Below, in pieces: positions 45,701 to 52,628 of a stretch of 64,000 nt of DNA. How positions within the stretch are numbered: position 1 is the stretch's first letter; each line of letters begins with the position of its first letter. The stretch covers positions 1 to 64,000 of the forward strand of contig JAUHYW010000058.1 in assembly GCA_030426085.1 (NCBI GenBank), in the 5' to 3' direction. The position numbers and the translations under genes were made by a program. The notes below the pieces were generated by a model. It saw only the letters and a list, made by a program, of their open reading frames with translations, did no database searches and was not told where the DNA came from. This DNA is from a bacterium. Its GTDB lineage: Bacteria; Myxococcota_A; Bradymonadia; UBA7976; UBA1532.

Positions 45701-45855
45701 AGGCCATCCGGCGGGTCGACCCGCGCGTCACGGGGCTCGACGCCACCGTCGGCCGGGGGGTCGGGATCGGCGGGGCCGTCCTCGGTGATGCACCCGGTGA
45801 GCGCGAGGCCCACCACGAGGGCGAGCAGGGCGGACGAACAAAAACGCGCGGGCAT
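42760..45855 (-). CDS. Large lipoprotein with ten DxDGDG calcium-loop repeats and five beta modules
   Basis: A 1031-residue lipoprotein (lipobox LTGC near residue 21, DA/PD-rich linker to about 80). Ten copies of NGxDDDGDGLIDxxDPGC alternate between an LADPGC type and a WPxDPEC type, forming five pairs. Between pairs lie five modules of about 110-130 residues resembling bacterial PPC-type beta domains (for example EVAVAVTVEERSRLRVSSQG; TEVDITIIDADYDTALFVRQ). No catalytic domain is visible; binding or structural surface protein is likely. It is the first gene of a probable two-gene operon with 40445-42721. Confidence 0.8.
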   Translation of the reverse strand: MPARFCSSALLALVVGLALTGCITEDGPADPDPPADGGVEPRDARVDPPDGLPDGATDAADAAAPPPDARPDVPPRPACANGEDDDGDGLIDLADPGCVDGEGADEADPDPLPACGNGLDEDDDGLIDYPADPDCRSAGWGSEGAVCGPERTVTALEVDAPVEVVLSRGAPVADASCGAEAGGREAIARITAPEDGILLVEARPDGDLRLFARGTCRDRNAERACRPDGIQGPLRVAVEAGEELFVFAQPTDGILPRPVELTARIEPRADHCRNGLDDDGDGRIDQADPGCAGPDDPDEADPDPLPACGNGEDDDGDGAIDWPDDPECPAAGGLSEGLPPGLVCATGDVVEVGLGVHALGFELDSADPGLSEGQCGGNGAEAMVLMRVDRPAALTARITGPAAGVFASYLRTNCEDPRTETLCDAREADRIIEVPRLGPGTYALFLDHDVGFADRVDLIAVDIVLEALPLRACENGEDDDGDGLIDADDPGCFAAIDRDEADPDQAAACADGVDNDGDGDVDHPADRTCRYAGSAAEGAGCPGDRPLIPVGLAGGRFTVDPRPFDPGFAIARCGGDRGAEAVFVLDLPTAADVRVSAGDARVFVRDACDEAITERACSDDGELELDRLDAGRYFVLVEPGERAVDVQLDVDSLIRACNDGVDNDGDGLLDVADPGCTEPLDRSEDDPDAIPACSDGLDNDGDGATDWPADPQCRAAGDPEEDLVCDPGLEVFELGPDGGRIEVPAEGDSIETICGDENRFREVAVAVTVEERSRLRVSSQGGVPLSLEARTECIEPATAIACDEARQGLILDVDPGTTWILAAAQFANSAVEVDVESLIRACNNEIDDDGDGLIDLADPGCGRGLDDDEADPPEPPACADGLDNDDDGATDWPDDPECFAAGTTSEAVACPPIDDLVVVPPEGGAFDTDTTGRANLFEANCANNARGGEQVFALILPEDTEVDITIIDADYDTALFVRQDCVDGGVAFCDDDGAGDLRSRITERLAAGTWFVFVDGFRDNSGRARVRFDLR

Positions 45856-45947
45856 GGCAACTCCTCACTTTCTACAAGTGGCGGATACGCCCGCGTGATC
45901 AAAGTGCAGACCTTTGCACCGGTCGTTTGGAATCTCAGGGGGTTGCA
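45856..45947. other. Left junction of the integrative element (attachment-site region)
   Basis: The 92 bp between the lipoprotein start (45855) and the integrase stop (45948) should contain the left attachment site, since integrase genes normally sit next to att. No tRNA-like sequence is visible. The exact core cannot be defined without the right end, which is outside the window. Confidence 0.4.
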
Positions 45948-47447
45948 TCACGCTGTTCCTGAATCTGTTCCTGGATCGGTGCCGTGCAGCGGGGTGACGT
46001 TGACGTCGATGTAGCTGGCGACGTCGATCGAGCGCGCCCGCTTCGTCACCTCGTCGCCCCGCGCCTCCCAATAGTGCCGGGCGGCCACCTCGTAGCTGTG
46101 CCCCATCAACGCCTCGTAGTCGGCCGGCGCCATGCCCGCACGGATCGCCTCGTTGCTGAAGAGGGCTCGGAGGTCGTTCGGGCGCCATCGCTCGCCGCCG
46201 ATCTCGTTCCATGGCACCCGGTTGAAGAGCTGGGTGATCCGACGGCTCAGCGTCCTCGACTTGCGCCCGGCCAGCCGGGTGCCGATCAGCTTGTCGTCCG
46301 GGCTGCCCGGGTTCAGCTCGAGCAGTTCATCGATCAGCGCCACGGCCGCGGCCCCGGCCGGGATCCGTCGCTCACCCGTCTTCCCCCGGACATCGACGAA
46401 CACCCCGTCCGGTAGCCGGACCACATCCCGCCGGCGGATGCTCCAGACCTCACCGATCCGGGCGCCGAGGAGCAGTTGCAACCGCAGGGCGCGCCCGATG
46501 TCTGGCTGGTTCTGTGCGAGCCACCTGAAGGTCTGCCGCAGCACCGCCCGATCGGGTGCTCGACTCCGCTTGGTGGGCTCGTAGCTCAGCGATACGAACT
46601 CGGGCGGGGCCGTCAGCGGGACCCGCCCGGCTTTGACTGCCCGCCGTATGGCCGGCCTGAGCACGCTGAAGAGGTTGCGCAGGGCCTGCGGGCCCACTCG
46701 CTTGCCATGGCTGCCCTGCATTCGACGCAGCGCATAGCGCTCGATGTACGCGGCGGTCAGCTCGACGACTCGCAGCTCGCCGAGGTCACGATCGATGACC
46801 CGCTGAGTGCTGCGGTACTGCTCCAGCGTGCGGGGCCGGAGCGTGCCGGTGACCTCTCGCCAGTCCAGGTACTCGGCGACGGCCTCCCGCACCGTCAACG
46901 ACGCGTCAGCGACCTCCTGGAAGCGGCCGAGGTCGTCGGGCTGGGGCGGGGTCTGACGCTGGGTGGCAGCCAGCGCTGCGGCGATCGACGTCACGCACTC
47001 AGCGCGCGTGGCCCATCCCGAGCCCGACGGCGTGTGCGCCGTGATGCTGAACCCGACCTGGCCGGGGTACCGGCGCACCTTCCAATATGTGCGTTCTCCC
47101 CTCCATCCCCTGCCCCGGACCACCTGGGCCCTGACCTCGGTGCCGTCCGCCGCATCGATCCGGATGGACCGTGGCCACCGACTCGCCATCTCCTCGTGCT
47201 CATCATCCCCGCCGAGTATCCGGCCCGCCGCGACCGACCGGCAGATAGCCGGTGCGGCTGGCGACGCCGGACGTGCCGCGAACGCGGCGATGACCTGCCC
47301 CCACACGACCCGCGGGCGGCCGCACACGAAGGTGACGAGCCCACGCGCGTACAGCTCACGACGGGCCTCGGCTTCGCGGATACCCAGGTGCCGAGCAGCT
47401 CGACTGACGCTGACGATCTCGTGGGGTTGGGGGGGCGACGCCGTCAT
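45948..47447 (-). CDS. Tyrosine recombinase / integrase
   Basis: A 499-residue phage-type integrase. An N-terminal region with an excisionase-like HTH (VSRAARHLGIREAEARRELY) precedes an arm-binding part, a SAM-like core-binding domain (LTVREAVAEYLDWREVTGTL), and the catalytic domain. That domain has Arg in LLLGARIGEVWSIRR, RPNDLRALFSNEA (Asn where HxxR usually has His), LMGHSYEVAARHYWEA with His and the nucleophilic Tyr. ATG 47447 is used; GTG 47492 is a possible longer start, and neither has a good ribosome site. It directs site-specific integration and excision of the element to its right. Confidence 0.85.
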   Translation of the reverse strand: MTASPPQPHEIVSVSRAARHLGIREAEARRELYARGLVTFVCGRPRVVWGQVIAAFAARPASPAAPAICRSVAAGRILGGDDEHEEMASRWPRSIRIDAADGTEVRAQVVRGRGWRGERTYWKVRRYPGQVGFSITAHTPSGSGWATRAECVTSIAAALAATQRQTPPQPDDLGRFQEVADASLTVREAVAEYLDWREVTGTLRPRTLEQYRSTQRVIDRDLGELRVVELTAAYIERYALRRMQGSHGKRVGPQALRNLFSVLRPAIRRAVKAGRVPLTAPPEFVSLSYEPTKRSRAPDRAVLRQTFRWLAQNQPDIGRALRLQLLLGARIGEVWSIRRRDVVRLPDGVFVDVRGKTGERRIPAGAAAVALIDELLELNPGSPDDKLIGTRLAGRKSRTLSRRITQLFNRVPWNEIGGERWRPNDLRALFSNEAIRAGMAPADYEALMGHSYEVAARHYWEARGDEVTKRARSIDVASYIDVNVTPLHGTDPGTDSGTA

Positions 47448-47618
47448 GACTAGGGGAGAACCGCCCCGATCTGTCCGGCGGTTTTCGAACACCTGTTGCT
47501 GGGACCCACCGCTCGACCTCCCGCCGGGCCATGGCTCGAACCGTCATGGGCATCACGGTCCGACTGCGCGTCGACGCGCAGTCCAGGAGAATCGCCCAGA
47601 AAAATGGGCGACGGCCCC

Positions 47619-47779
47619 GACGGGTCGACGGCCCACCACGGCCCGACTACGGCCCCCACGACGGGTCGATGACGGCCCCCACGACGGGTCGATGACGGCC
47701 CCCACGACGGGTCGATGACGGCCCCCCGACGGGTCGATGACGGCTCCACGACGGGTCGACGACGGCCACACGACGGGTC
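47619..47779. repeat. Seven GACGGGTC iterons, mostly 22-23 bp apart
   Basis: GACGGGTC starts at 47619, 47660, 47683, 47706, 47728, 47750 and 47772. The longest shared unit is CGACGGGTCGATGACGGCCC. It occupies the 47448-47796 gap between the integrase start and the ASCH-like gene; I see no gene there. Two-turn spacing on one DNA face fits binding of integrase, excisionase or a replication initiator. The specific role is unknown. Confidence 0.8.
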
Positions 47780-47796
47780 GACGGCGCCCGACCCCG

Positions 47797-48582
47797 TCAT
47801 CGGCTTCCGGCGTCCCCGTCACAGGCCCGGACCGCAGCGACGTCGGTGCGCATCGCCGCGACCAGCGCCTCCGCGGTGGTGAAGCCCGATCCTCGCCGCC
47901 ACCGCGCGCCGGCGCAGACGTCGTAGGTCATCCCCGATGGGCACACCCGAAGCCGCACACCCCGCTCGTCCCGGCCGAGGACGACCGCGCCGCCCGGCTC
48001 GCGCCGGGGTTCGCCCAGATCCCAGGCCAGTTCATCGAGCGCCGCTGCGATCCGACCCCGCCGCGCCGACGCGATGGCGTCCAGGGCCTCGTGGTGCAGC
48101 GCATCGCCGACCGACCAGAACCCGAGCTGCCCGATCGCTGGCCCGACCGGCGGGCACCGCTCGGCGTCGTCGAGCAGCCAGAGGTGGACCTCCGGCCGCT
48201 GGAAGCGCCGCGGGAGCAGCTCGGTGAGCCAGCGCGGCTCGACGGCCGGCCAGCCGGCGCCCGCCATCAGCCCGCCGGCGACGACGCGCTGCCCGGCTGT
48301 ACCCTGCATGCGGACCCAGCCCACGAGACGGGCCCGGCCGACGATGCAGCCGGGGAGGTCGTCGGCGACGGGCAGGCCCCGCCCCTCGAGCAGCGCCGTG
48401 TCGCCGAGCTGAGGCCGCCCGAAGGCCCGGCCGACGTGGACCCAGAAACGCCGCCCGACCTGCGCCGCCGGCGGTGGGCGCTTGCGGACGTCGACCCGCC
48501 GGCCATGGTCGAGGATGGCCGACGGCCATGGACGCCGAACGGTCAGCGCCCGGCCGGTGTCGACGGAGCGGCCGGCGCTCAT
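47797..48582 (-). CDS. ASCH/PUA-superfamily-like protein
   Basis: A 261-residue protein. The N-terminal 100 residues follow the ASCH pattern: ALTVRRPWPSAILDHGRRVD (PWA-x-x-I-x-x-G), VGRRFWVHVGRAF (GxxxxIHAG), then CIVGRARLVGWVRM. The C-terminal half is unrecognised (GFWSVGDALHHEALDAIASA). ASCH/PUA folds bind RNA or nucleotides and occur in phage and conflict proteins. ATG overlaps the preceding TGA by one base (TGATG), so it is translated from the leftward operon and is its last gene. Confidence 0.65.
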   Translation of the reverse strand: MSAGRSVDTGRALTVRRPWPSAILDHGRRVDVRKRPPPAAQVGRRFWVHVGRAFGRPQLGDTALLEGRGLPVADDLPGCIVGRARLVGWVRMQGTAGQRVVAGGLMAGAGWPAVEPRWLTELLPRRFQRPEVHLWLLDDAERCPPVGPAIGQLGFWSVGDALHHEALDAIASARRGRIAAALDELAWDLGEPRREPGGAVVLGRDERGVRLRVCPSGMTYDVCAGARWRRGSGFTTAEALVAAMRTDVAAVRACDGDAGSR

Positions 48583-48704
48583 CAGCGCTCACCGTCGCGG
48601 GTGATCTGATCGTGATGCACCGCCGGATCGGTCACGACGACGTGCTCGTCGGCGAGCTCGGCCGTCGGCGTCGCGTGCCGCGGCGGAGGGCCTCGACCAG
48701 CCAT
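48582..48704 (-). CDS. Small 40-residue ORF in overlapping operon
   Basis: MAGRGPPPRHATPTAEL at the start and DPAVHHDQITRDGER at the end; no domain recognised. Support is positional: its stop shares a TGATG with the start of the ASCH-like gene, the coupling used throughout this operon. It overlaps the end of 48632-49072 by 73 bases, which weakens the case. Confidence 0.4.
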   Translation of the reverse strand: MAGRGPPPRHATPTAELADEHVVVTDPAVHHDQITRDGER

Positions 48705-49072
48705 CCGCCGGCCGCCACGGCGTTGGCCTCCATGAGCGGCCCCAGCGAGCCAGCCGCCTGAGTCGCCCTCCAGACCCTCACCCTGCCCCGCTCGATGAGC
48801 ACGACTACGAGTTGTTCGGCATCCAGATTCGGGCCTTGGGTGCACCGTGCCGTGGCGATGACCGCCGCCTTGCGCGCCCGGGCGTCCTGCAGGATGCTCA
48901 CGACCTTGTCGGTCACCTCGCCCCTCGGCACGTGAAGTGCGGCCCATGTGAGGCCAGTCGGGGACCGGTAGATGAGCTGCGGCACCTCGACCCCCGCGAG
49001 CCGCTCTGCGATCGACAGCACCTGGTTGACGAACGTCGTGCCGCTCGTGCCACCGCCCCCCGGTCCGCCCAC
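48632..49072 (-). CDS. Hypothetical protein overlapping the sigma-like gene
   Basis: A 146-residue protein from GTG 49072 with GGAGAGG eight bases upstream. High third-position GC supports this frame (TTFVNQVLSIAERLAGVEVP, IYRSPTGLTWAALHVPRGEV, VVSILQDARARKAAVIATAR). No family is recognised. It shares 160 bases in another frame with the tail of the preceding gene, whose tail in turn has shadow-like codon use. Either a genuine long overlap or a -1/+1 frameshift at the G6 run near 49059 joins the two. Confidence 0.6.
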   Translation of the reverse strand: MGGPGGGGTSGTTFVNQVLSIAERLAGVEVPQLIYRSPTGLTWAALHVPRGEVTDKVVSILQDARARKAAVIATARCTQGPNLDAEQLVVVLIERGRVRVWRATQAAGSLGPLMEANAVAAGGWLVEALRRGTRRRRPSSPTSTSS

Positions 49073-50004
49073 GCCCGCATCCTCTCCAGCACGCGGTACA
49101 CCCGCTGCCGGTTCCTCCCGATCGCTCGCCCGATGTCGGCCAGCGAGTGGCCCTCGGCGAGCCCCCGCAACACCGCGCGGCTCTCGTCGTCGACGAAGCG
49201 CCGCTCGAGCGCCTCGATGGTCAGGCGCGCCTCGACCCGCCGCCGCGCGTCGACAGAGGCGCAGAGTTCCTCGGGCGATGCGGGCGATGGCACCCCGTGG
49301 CGCAGCTCGCTGGCTCGAAAGTCGCCCGCTCGCCACCGCAATCGCTTGGCGAGCATGCTGGCGAGGTTCGGCCGACCGTCGAGCCTCGACGCGATGGTGC
49401 GCAGCCATTCGGCCATCGCTGCCGCGTCCGACAGCATCTCACTCCACGCAGCCCATCTCGCCTCGGCCTCGACGGGTGACGTCCCGCCGGCCGCGAAGTG
49501 CGAGCTGGTTTGCTCGAGCAGAGCGGCGAGCGTCCCGGGCCCGGTGGGCATCGTCTCGCTGCGGTCGAGGTCGGCAGCCAGTTCGAGGAGCGCGCGGCGG
49601 TATGCCTCGCGCTCCGCGGGCCACCGGTCCGCCGCTGCCTCGATCGCCAGGATCCGCTTGATGGGGGTCATCAGGGCCCTCCCGTCGCAATCGAGCGCGC
49701 ACCCCTTCGCGTTCGCGAAGCAGGCACGCTGGTTCTGGAAGTACATCCGCTGGGCGTCGGGGTAGCCGATCAGCGGAATGGCCCGCCGGAACTCGAGCCA
49801 TGCCCAGGTCCTGCACGCCCAATAGACCGCGTCGCAGTCATCCTGGCATGTGGATGCGCCAGCCACCGGCGCTATGCACAGCATGGCTGCGACGGTGGCC
49901 AGGACCCAGCCCCCCCGGGCACGATCGCCAAATCCGCCCGGGGGGGCCTCGTCGACCTCATCGTCGGCCGACCGGCCGCAAGAGGGCGCGCGGGTAGTAG
50001 TCAT
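48913..50004 (-). CDS. Sigma-like HTH protein with secreted Cys-rich N-terminal part
   Basis: A 363-residue open frame from ATG 50004, overlapping the previous stop (ATGA). Residues about 31-50 form a signal or TM segment (GWVLATVAAMLCIAPVAGAS). A Cys-rich part follows (CQDDCDAVYWACRTW, RACFANAKGCALDC), then from residue 112 a domain homologous to the IS passenger at 24953 (DRWPAEREAYRRALLELA, RPNLASMLAKRLRW, and HTH GLAEGHSLADIGRAIGRN). An internal ATG at 49671 with GGGAGG upstream may start a separate HTH protein. The last about 50 residues look like non-coding frame. An exported DNA-binding protein makes little sense, so the internal start is likely used. Confidence 0.6.
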   Translation of the reverse strand: MTTTRAPSCGRSADDEVDEAPPGGFGDRARGGWVLATVAAMLCIAPVAGASTCQDDCDAVYWACRTWAWLEFRRAIPLIGYPDAQRMYFQNQRACFANAKGCALDCDGRALMTPIKRILAIEAAADRWPAEREAYRRALLELAADLDRSETMPTGPGTLAALLEQTSSHFAAGGTSPVEAEARWAAWSEMLSDAAAMAEWLRTIASRLDGRPNLASMLAKRLRWRAGDFRASELRHGVPSPASPEELCASVDARRRVEARLTIEALERRFVDDESRAVLRGLAEGHSLADIGRAIGRNRQRVYRVLERMRAWADRGAVARAARRSSTRCCRSQSGSRGSRCRSSSTGPRLASHGPHFTCRGAR

Positions 50005-50660
50005 GACGCCTCGTCTGTGGTGCGCGGCAGCGGGCGGCGGTAGAAGCGAGCGAGCTCGCCCTCCTCGGGCAGCCCCCACCCCTTGTCGGGCTCGCCCACG
50101 AGTTGGTTGAGGGGGCCCCGCTCCCAACAACCAGTCCGTCGGGCGCCATCCGTCAGCGCGGAGATGATGTGGCTCAGGAGCGCAGGCACGCTCCGGAGGC
50201 CGCACTCATTCTCGGCCGCGATGGTCTCGAGCCACTCGACCCGCTCGGGGGCGACCGCCGCGGCGACCGCGAGACGCTCGACCGGCCGGGCCGTGACGTC
50301 CTCGGGCCCGAGCCGGACGAAGTCGCGGCAGAACACCTCCTTGGCTTCGAGGGCGGTGTCGGCCTGGACGTTGTCGCCGCGCACGTTGCGGCGTTGGGCC
50401 ACCTCGTGGTCCGTCACGTAGACCCGCCAGATCGGCACGGTCTCCACATCGACCGTCCAGTGCGTGTGACCGTCGCGGTCCTCGCCGGCGATCGACGTCC
50501 GAAACGTGCGCTCGTCGCCGGCGAGCGGCGAGCGCAGGTCCCAGGTACACCGTCGCCGACCGGTGAAGGCATCGATGATCTCGGTGAGATGGATCAGCGC
50601 CTCCTCGACCCCGAGGCGGTAAGCCTCGATGATCGGGTCGGCGCCCGGAGCGCCGCTCAC
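50001..50660 (-). CDS. Hypothetical protein (element-specific)
   Basis: A 219-residue soluble protein beginning MSGAPGADPIIEAYRLGVEE, helical at the N-terminus, then beta-rich (RRRCTWDLRSPLAGDERTF, HTHWTVDVETVPIWRVYVTD). No domain recognised. Overlaps both neighbours by four bases, so it belongs to the leftward operon. The region with W-D-L/T-H-W patterns has some likeness to the paralogous family at 51259-53388, but too weak to assert. Confidence 0.65.
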   Translation of the reverse strand: MSGAPGADPIIEAYRLGVEEALIHLTEIIDAFTGRRRCTWDLRSPLAGDERTFRTSIAGEDRDGHTHWTVDVETVPIWRVYVTDHEVAQRRNVRGDNVQADTALEAKEVFCRDFVRLGPEDVTARPVERLAVAAAVAPERVEWLETIAAENECGLRSVPALLSHIISALTDGARRTGCWERGPLNQLVGEPDKGWGLPEEGELARFYRRPLPRTTDEAS

Positions 50661-50908
50661 GACCCCACCCGGGCGCCGACGGGGACGAGCTCGACGCCCA
50701 GGCTCCCCGCGATCAGACCCGCCGATGGCGAGCAGACCGGGCAGAGGCTCGCCCCCACGGCGATCGCGTCGATGTCGGTCCGGTGTTCGCTGAGCCGGGC
50801 ACGCCCGCGCTCGACCTCGCCGCAGCGGGCGCGGGGCTGCTGGCCCTCGAAGACATGGAGTTCACCGCCGGCCTCGGCCAACATGACATCCGTTTCGATA
50901 TCGGTCAT
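50657..50908 (-). CDS. Hypothetical small protein
   Basis: An 83-residue protein, MTDIETDVMLAEAGGELHVF, with CPVC near residue 57 and one more Cys (RARCGEV), perhaps a partial metal site. Starts inside the XRE stop (ATGA) and ends inside the next start (ATGA), which supports it as a translated operon member. Function unknown. Confidence 0.6.
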   Translation of the reverse strand: MTDIETDVMLAEAGGELHVFEGQQPRARCGEVERGRARLSEHRTDIDAIAVGASLCPVCSPSAGLIAGSLGVELVPVGARVGS

Positions 50909-51177
50909 GCCGCTTGCCTCCACGCCGGAGGCTCTTCGAGCAGCTCGACGATCGGCACCTCGAGCGTTCGAGCGAGCGCCGCGACGGTGCTCAGCCGGGG
51001 GTCCGTCGGGCCCTTCTTGTTGACGTCGAGCAGGCGCCACATCGTCGTGCGCCCGATCCCTGCACGGTCGGCCAGGTGAGCCAACGTCAGTCCTCGTGCC
51101 TCGGCGAGCCGGCGCACGTTCGCCGCCACCTGCCAGACCAGCGCCCGATCGAGCGGGTCGGTCTCTCGCTTCCCCAT
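50905..51177 (-). CDS. XRE-family HTH regulator
   Basis: A 90-residue regulator with a Cro/CI HTH at about 20-75 (VRRLAEARGLTLAHLADRAG, IGRTTMWRLLDVNKKGP) and a short C-terminus (ALARTLEVPIVELLEEPPAW). GGAG before ATG 51177 defines the start. It sits four genes upstream of, and in the same operon as, the sigma-like gene at 48913, the same pairing as in the IS element. It likely regulates element genes; the operator is unknown. Confidence 0.8.
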   Translation of the reverse strand: MGKRETDPLDRALVWQVAANVRRLAEARGLTLAHLADRAGIGRTTMWRLLDVNKKGPTDPRLSTVAALARTLEVPIVELLEEPPAWRQAA

Positions 51178-51258
51178 GTCTCCACTCCTTCGAAGGTGGC
51201 TGCCGGGCGAGCGGCACATGGAGGACACGGGGAGAGACCCGCCCGCCCGGACAGCCGT

Positions 51259-52398
51259 TCAGTCGCCGACGCTCGGCCGGCCCCCCCCGGGGCGCTGCCC
51301 CGTCCTCTCTTCGTCGATCTGCTCGAGCGCATGCTGCTCGAGCTCATCGCAGCGCTGCTGCAGGTCGACGAGGTGCTCGATGGCCCAGGCCACGGCCTCG
51401 CAGCTCACCGGCGGCATCCGCCCGTCGGCGGCCCGGCTGCACGCCTCGGCCAGCTCGGCGAGGTGCCGCCTGCCCTCGCGTTCGCCGACCCAAGGCGTGC
51501 TGAACGCGGCCTCATCGAGCGGCGCTGGCCGGCTCGGCGGCGACGAGATCCTGGCACGCAGTCGGTCGCGCTCGCCGACCAGCTGGCACACCGCGGTCTC
51601 GATGTCCGGGTTCGCCGCCGGGTCCAGCCCAAGCCGAACCGCCACGTCGTTCAGCACGCCTTGGAGGTGTTCCTGACCGCGCGCGGCGTGTCGCCGCGCC
51701 TCGTCGAGGGCACCCAGGGCCCAGCGCAGCGCCCCGGCGCTGAGAGCCGGCGCCCAGCCGTTCCGCGCCCCGGCGATGGACGCCAGGATCGCCGCGCGAT
51801 GGTGGGCCTCGCCCTTCTCCTCGCCCAGCGCCGCAGCGAGAGCCGCGTGCGGGTCGGAGGCGTAGTCGATCGTCGGGATGCCGGTGTGATCGCCGTCAGC
51901 CGCCGACGCGCGCTTCTCCATGGGCGTGCACCGGCCGACGTCGACGTGCACCTCGAGCCGCCGGACCTGACCGAGCAAGCCACGGAGCGCGGCCTCGACA
52001 TCGGCGCCGCTGCCCGACAACTCGACGCCGTCCGCGTAGCACGTCAGAAGCACACCAGGCTCCCGATCGTCGACGCAGGCGTGCCACCGGGCAGTCGAGC
52101 TGCGCCCCGCCCAGGCCCGGCCGCCCTCGGCTTCGTCTTCGTCCTCGCCCCAGGCGACGCCGGGCAGCCAGGCCCGAAGCTGGCCCTCGACGCCGTGCGC
52201 CCGCGGGGCAGCCTCGGGCATGAGGCTGAGCGAGGTCGACCACTGACCATTTACCAGGGCAGGGCGCACGAGGAACGTGCGCCCATCGCCGAAGTCCAAC
52301 GGCCATGGCGCCAGATTCTCGACCCCGGCGGCGGTGAGCGCCGCGTCGACGCCCATCGCATACGACCCGAGCGTCACCATGTCCGCGAAAAGGCTCAT
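51259..52398 (-). CDS. Hypothetical protein with N-terminal element-specific domain
   Basis: A 379-residue protein from ATG 52398 (MSLFADMVTLGSYAMGVDAA). Residues about 75-170 (QLRAWLPGVAWGEDEDEAEG, RWHACVDDREPGVLLTCYAD, GADVEAALRGLLGQVRRLEV) appear homologous to the two small proteins encoded upstream at 52625-53388. The C-terminal half is helical with heptad-like stretches (ALDEARRHAARGQEHLQGVL, EHLVDLQQRCDELEQHALEQ). Function unknown. Starts overlapping the stop at 52395. Confidence 0.65.
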   Translation of the reverse strand: MSLFADMVTLGSYAMGVDAALTAAGVENLAPWPLDFGDGRTFLVRPALVNGQWSTSLSLMPEAAPRAHGVEGQLRAWLPGVAWGEDEDEAEGGRAWAGRSSTARWHACVDDREPGVLLTCYADGVELSGSGADVEAALRGLLGQVRRLEVHVDVGRCTPMEKRASAADGDHTGIPTIDYASDPHAALAAALGEEKGEAHHRAAILASIAGARNGWAPALSAGALRWALGALDEARRHAARGQEHLQGVLNDVAVRLGLDPAANPDIETAVCQLVGERDRLRARISSPPSRPAPLDEAAFSTPWVGEREGRRHLAELAEACSRAADGRMPPVSCEAVAWAIEHLVDLQQRCDELEQHALEQIDEERTGQRPGGGRPSVGD

Positions 52399-52628
52399 CT
52401 CTCGCCGCCGCGGAACGACGGGTGGCGGTGTACCGGCCCCCATGTCTGCGCCCGAAGACGCAGCGGCCCCGGCGCTGGCGGCGTCTCGTCGATGGTCTCG
52501 TCGACATCGAAGATGTCGTCGTCGAACGGTTCATCGATGGTCTCGTCGAGCGGCTCGTCGATGGTGTCATCAGCGGGGGCCAGCTCGGGGAGGATGCCGT
52601 CGGCGATCAGGCGGTCGACGAGCTTCAC
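52395..52628 (-). CDS. Small acidic-repeat protein
   Basis: A 77-residue protein from GTG 52628. The middle is a short acidic repeat (DDTIDEPLDETIDEPFDDD, then FDVDETIDETPP) from an imperfect 12-15 bp DNA repeat near 52500-52570. Overlaps both neighbours (GTGA and ATGA). Function unknown; could be a DNA mimic or partner of the adjacent proteins, but nothing proves this. Confidence 0.5.
   Translation of the reverse strand: MKLVDRLIADGILPELAPADDTIDEPLDETIDEPFDDDIFDVDETIDETPPAPGPLRLRAQTWGPVHRHPSFRGGER

Noticed and set aside
47619-47779. CRISPR array
   Set aside because: 22-23 bp units abut directly with no spacers and no cas genes.
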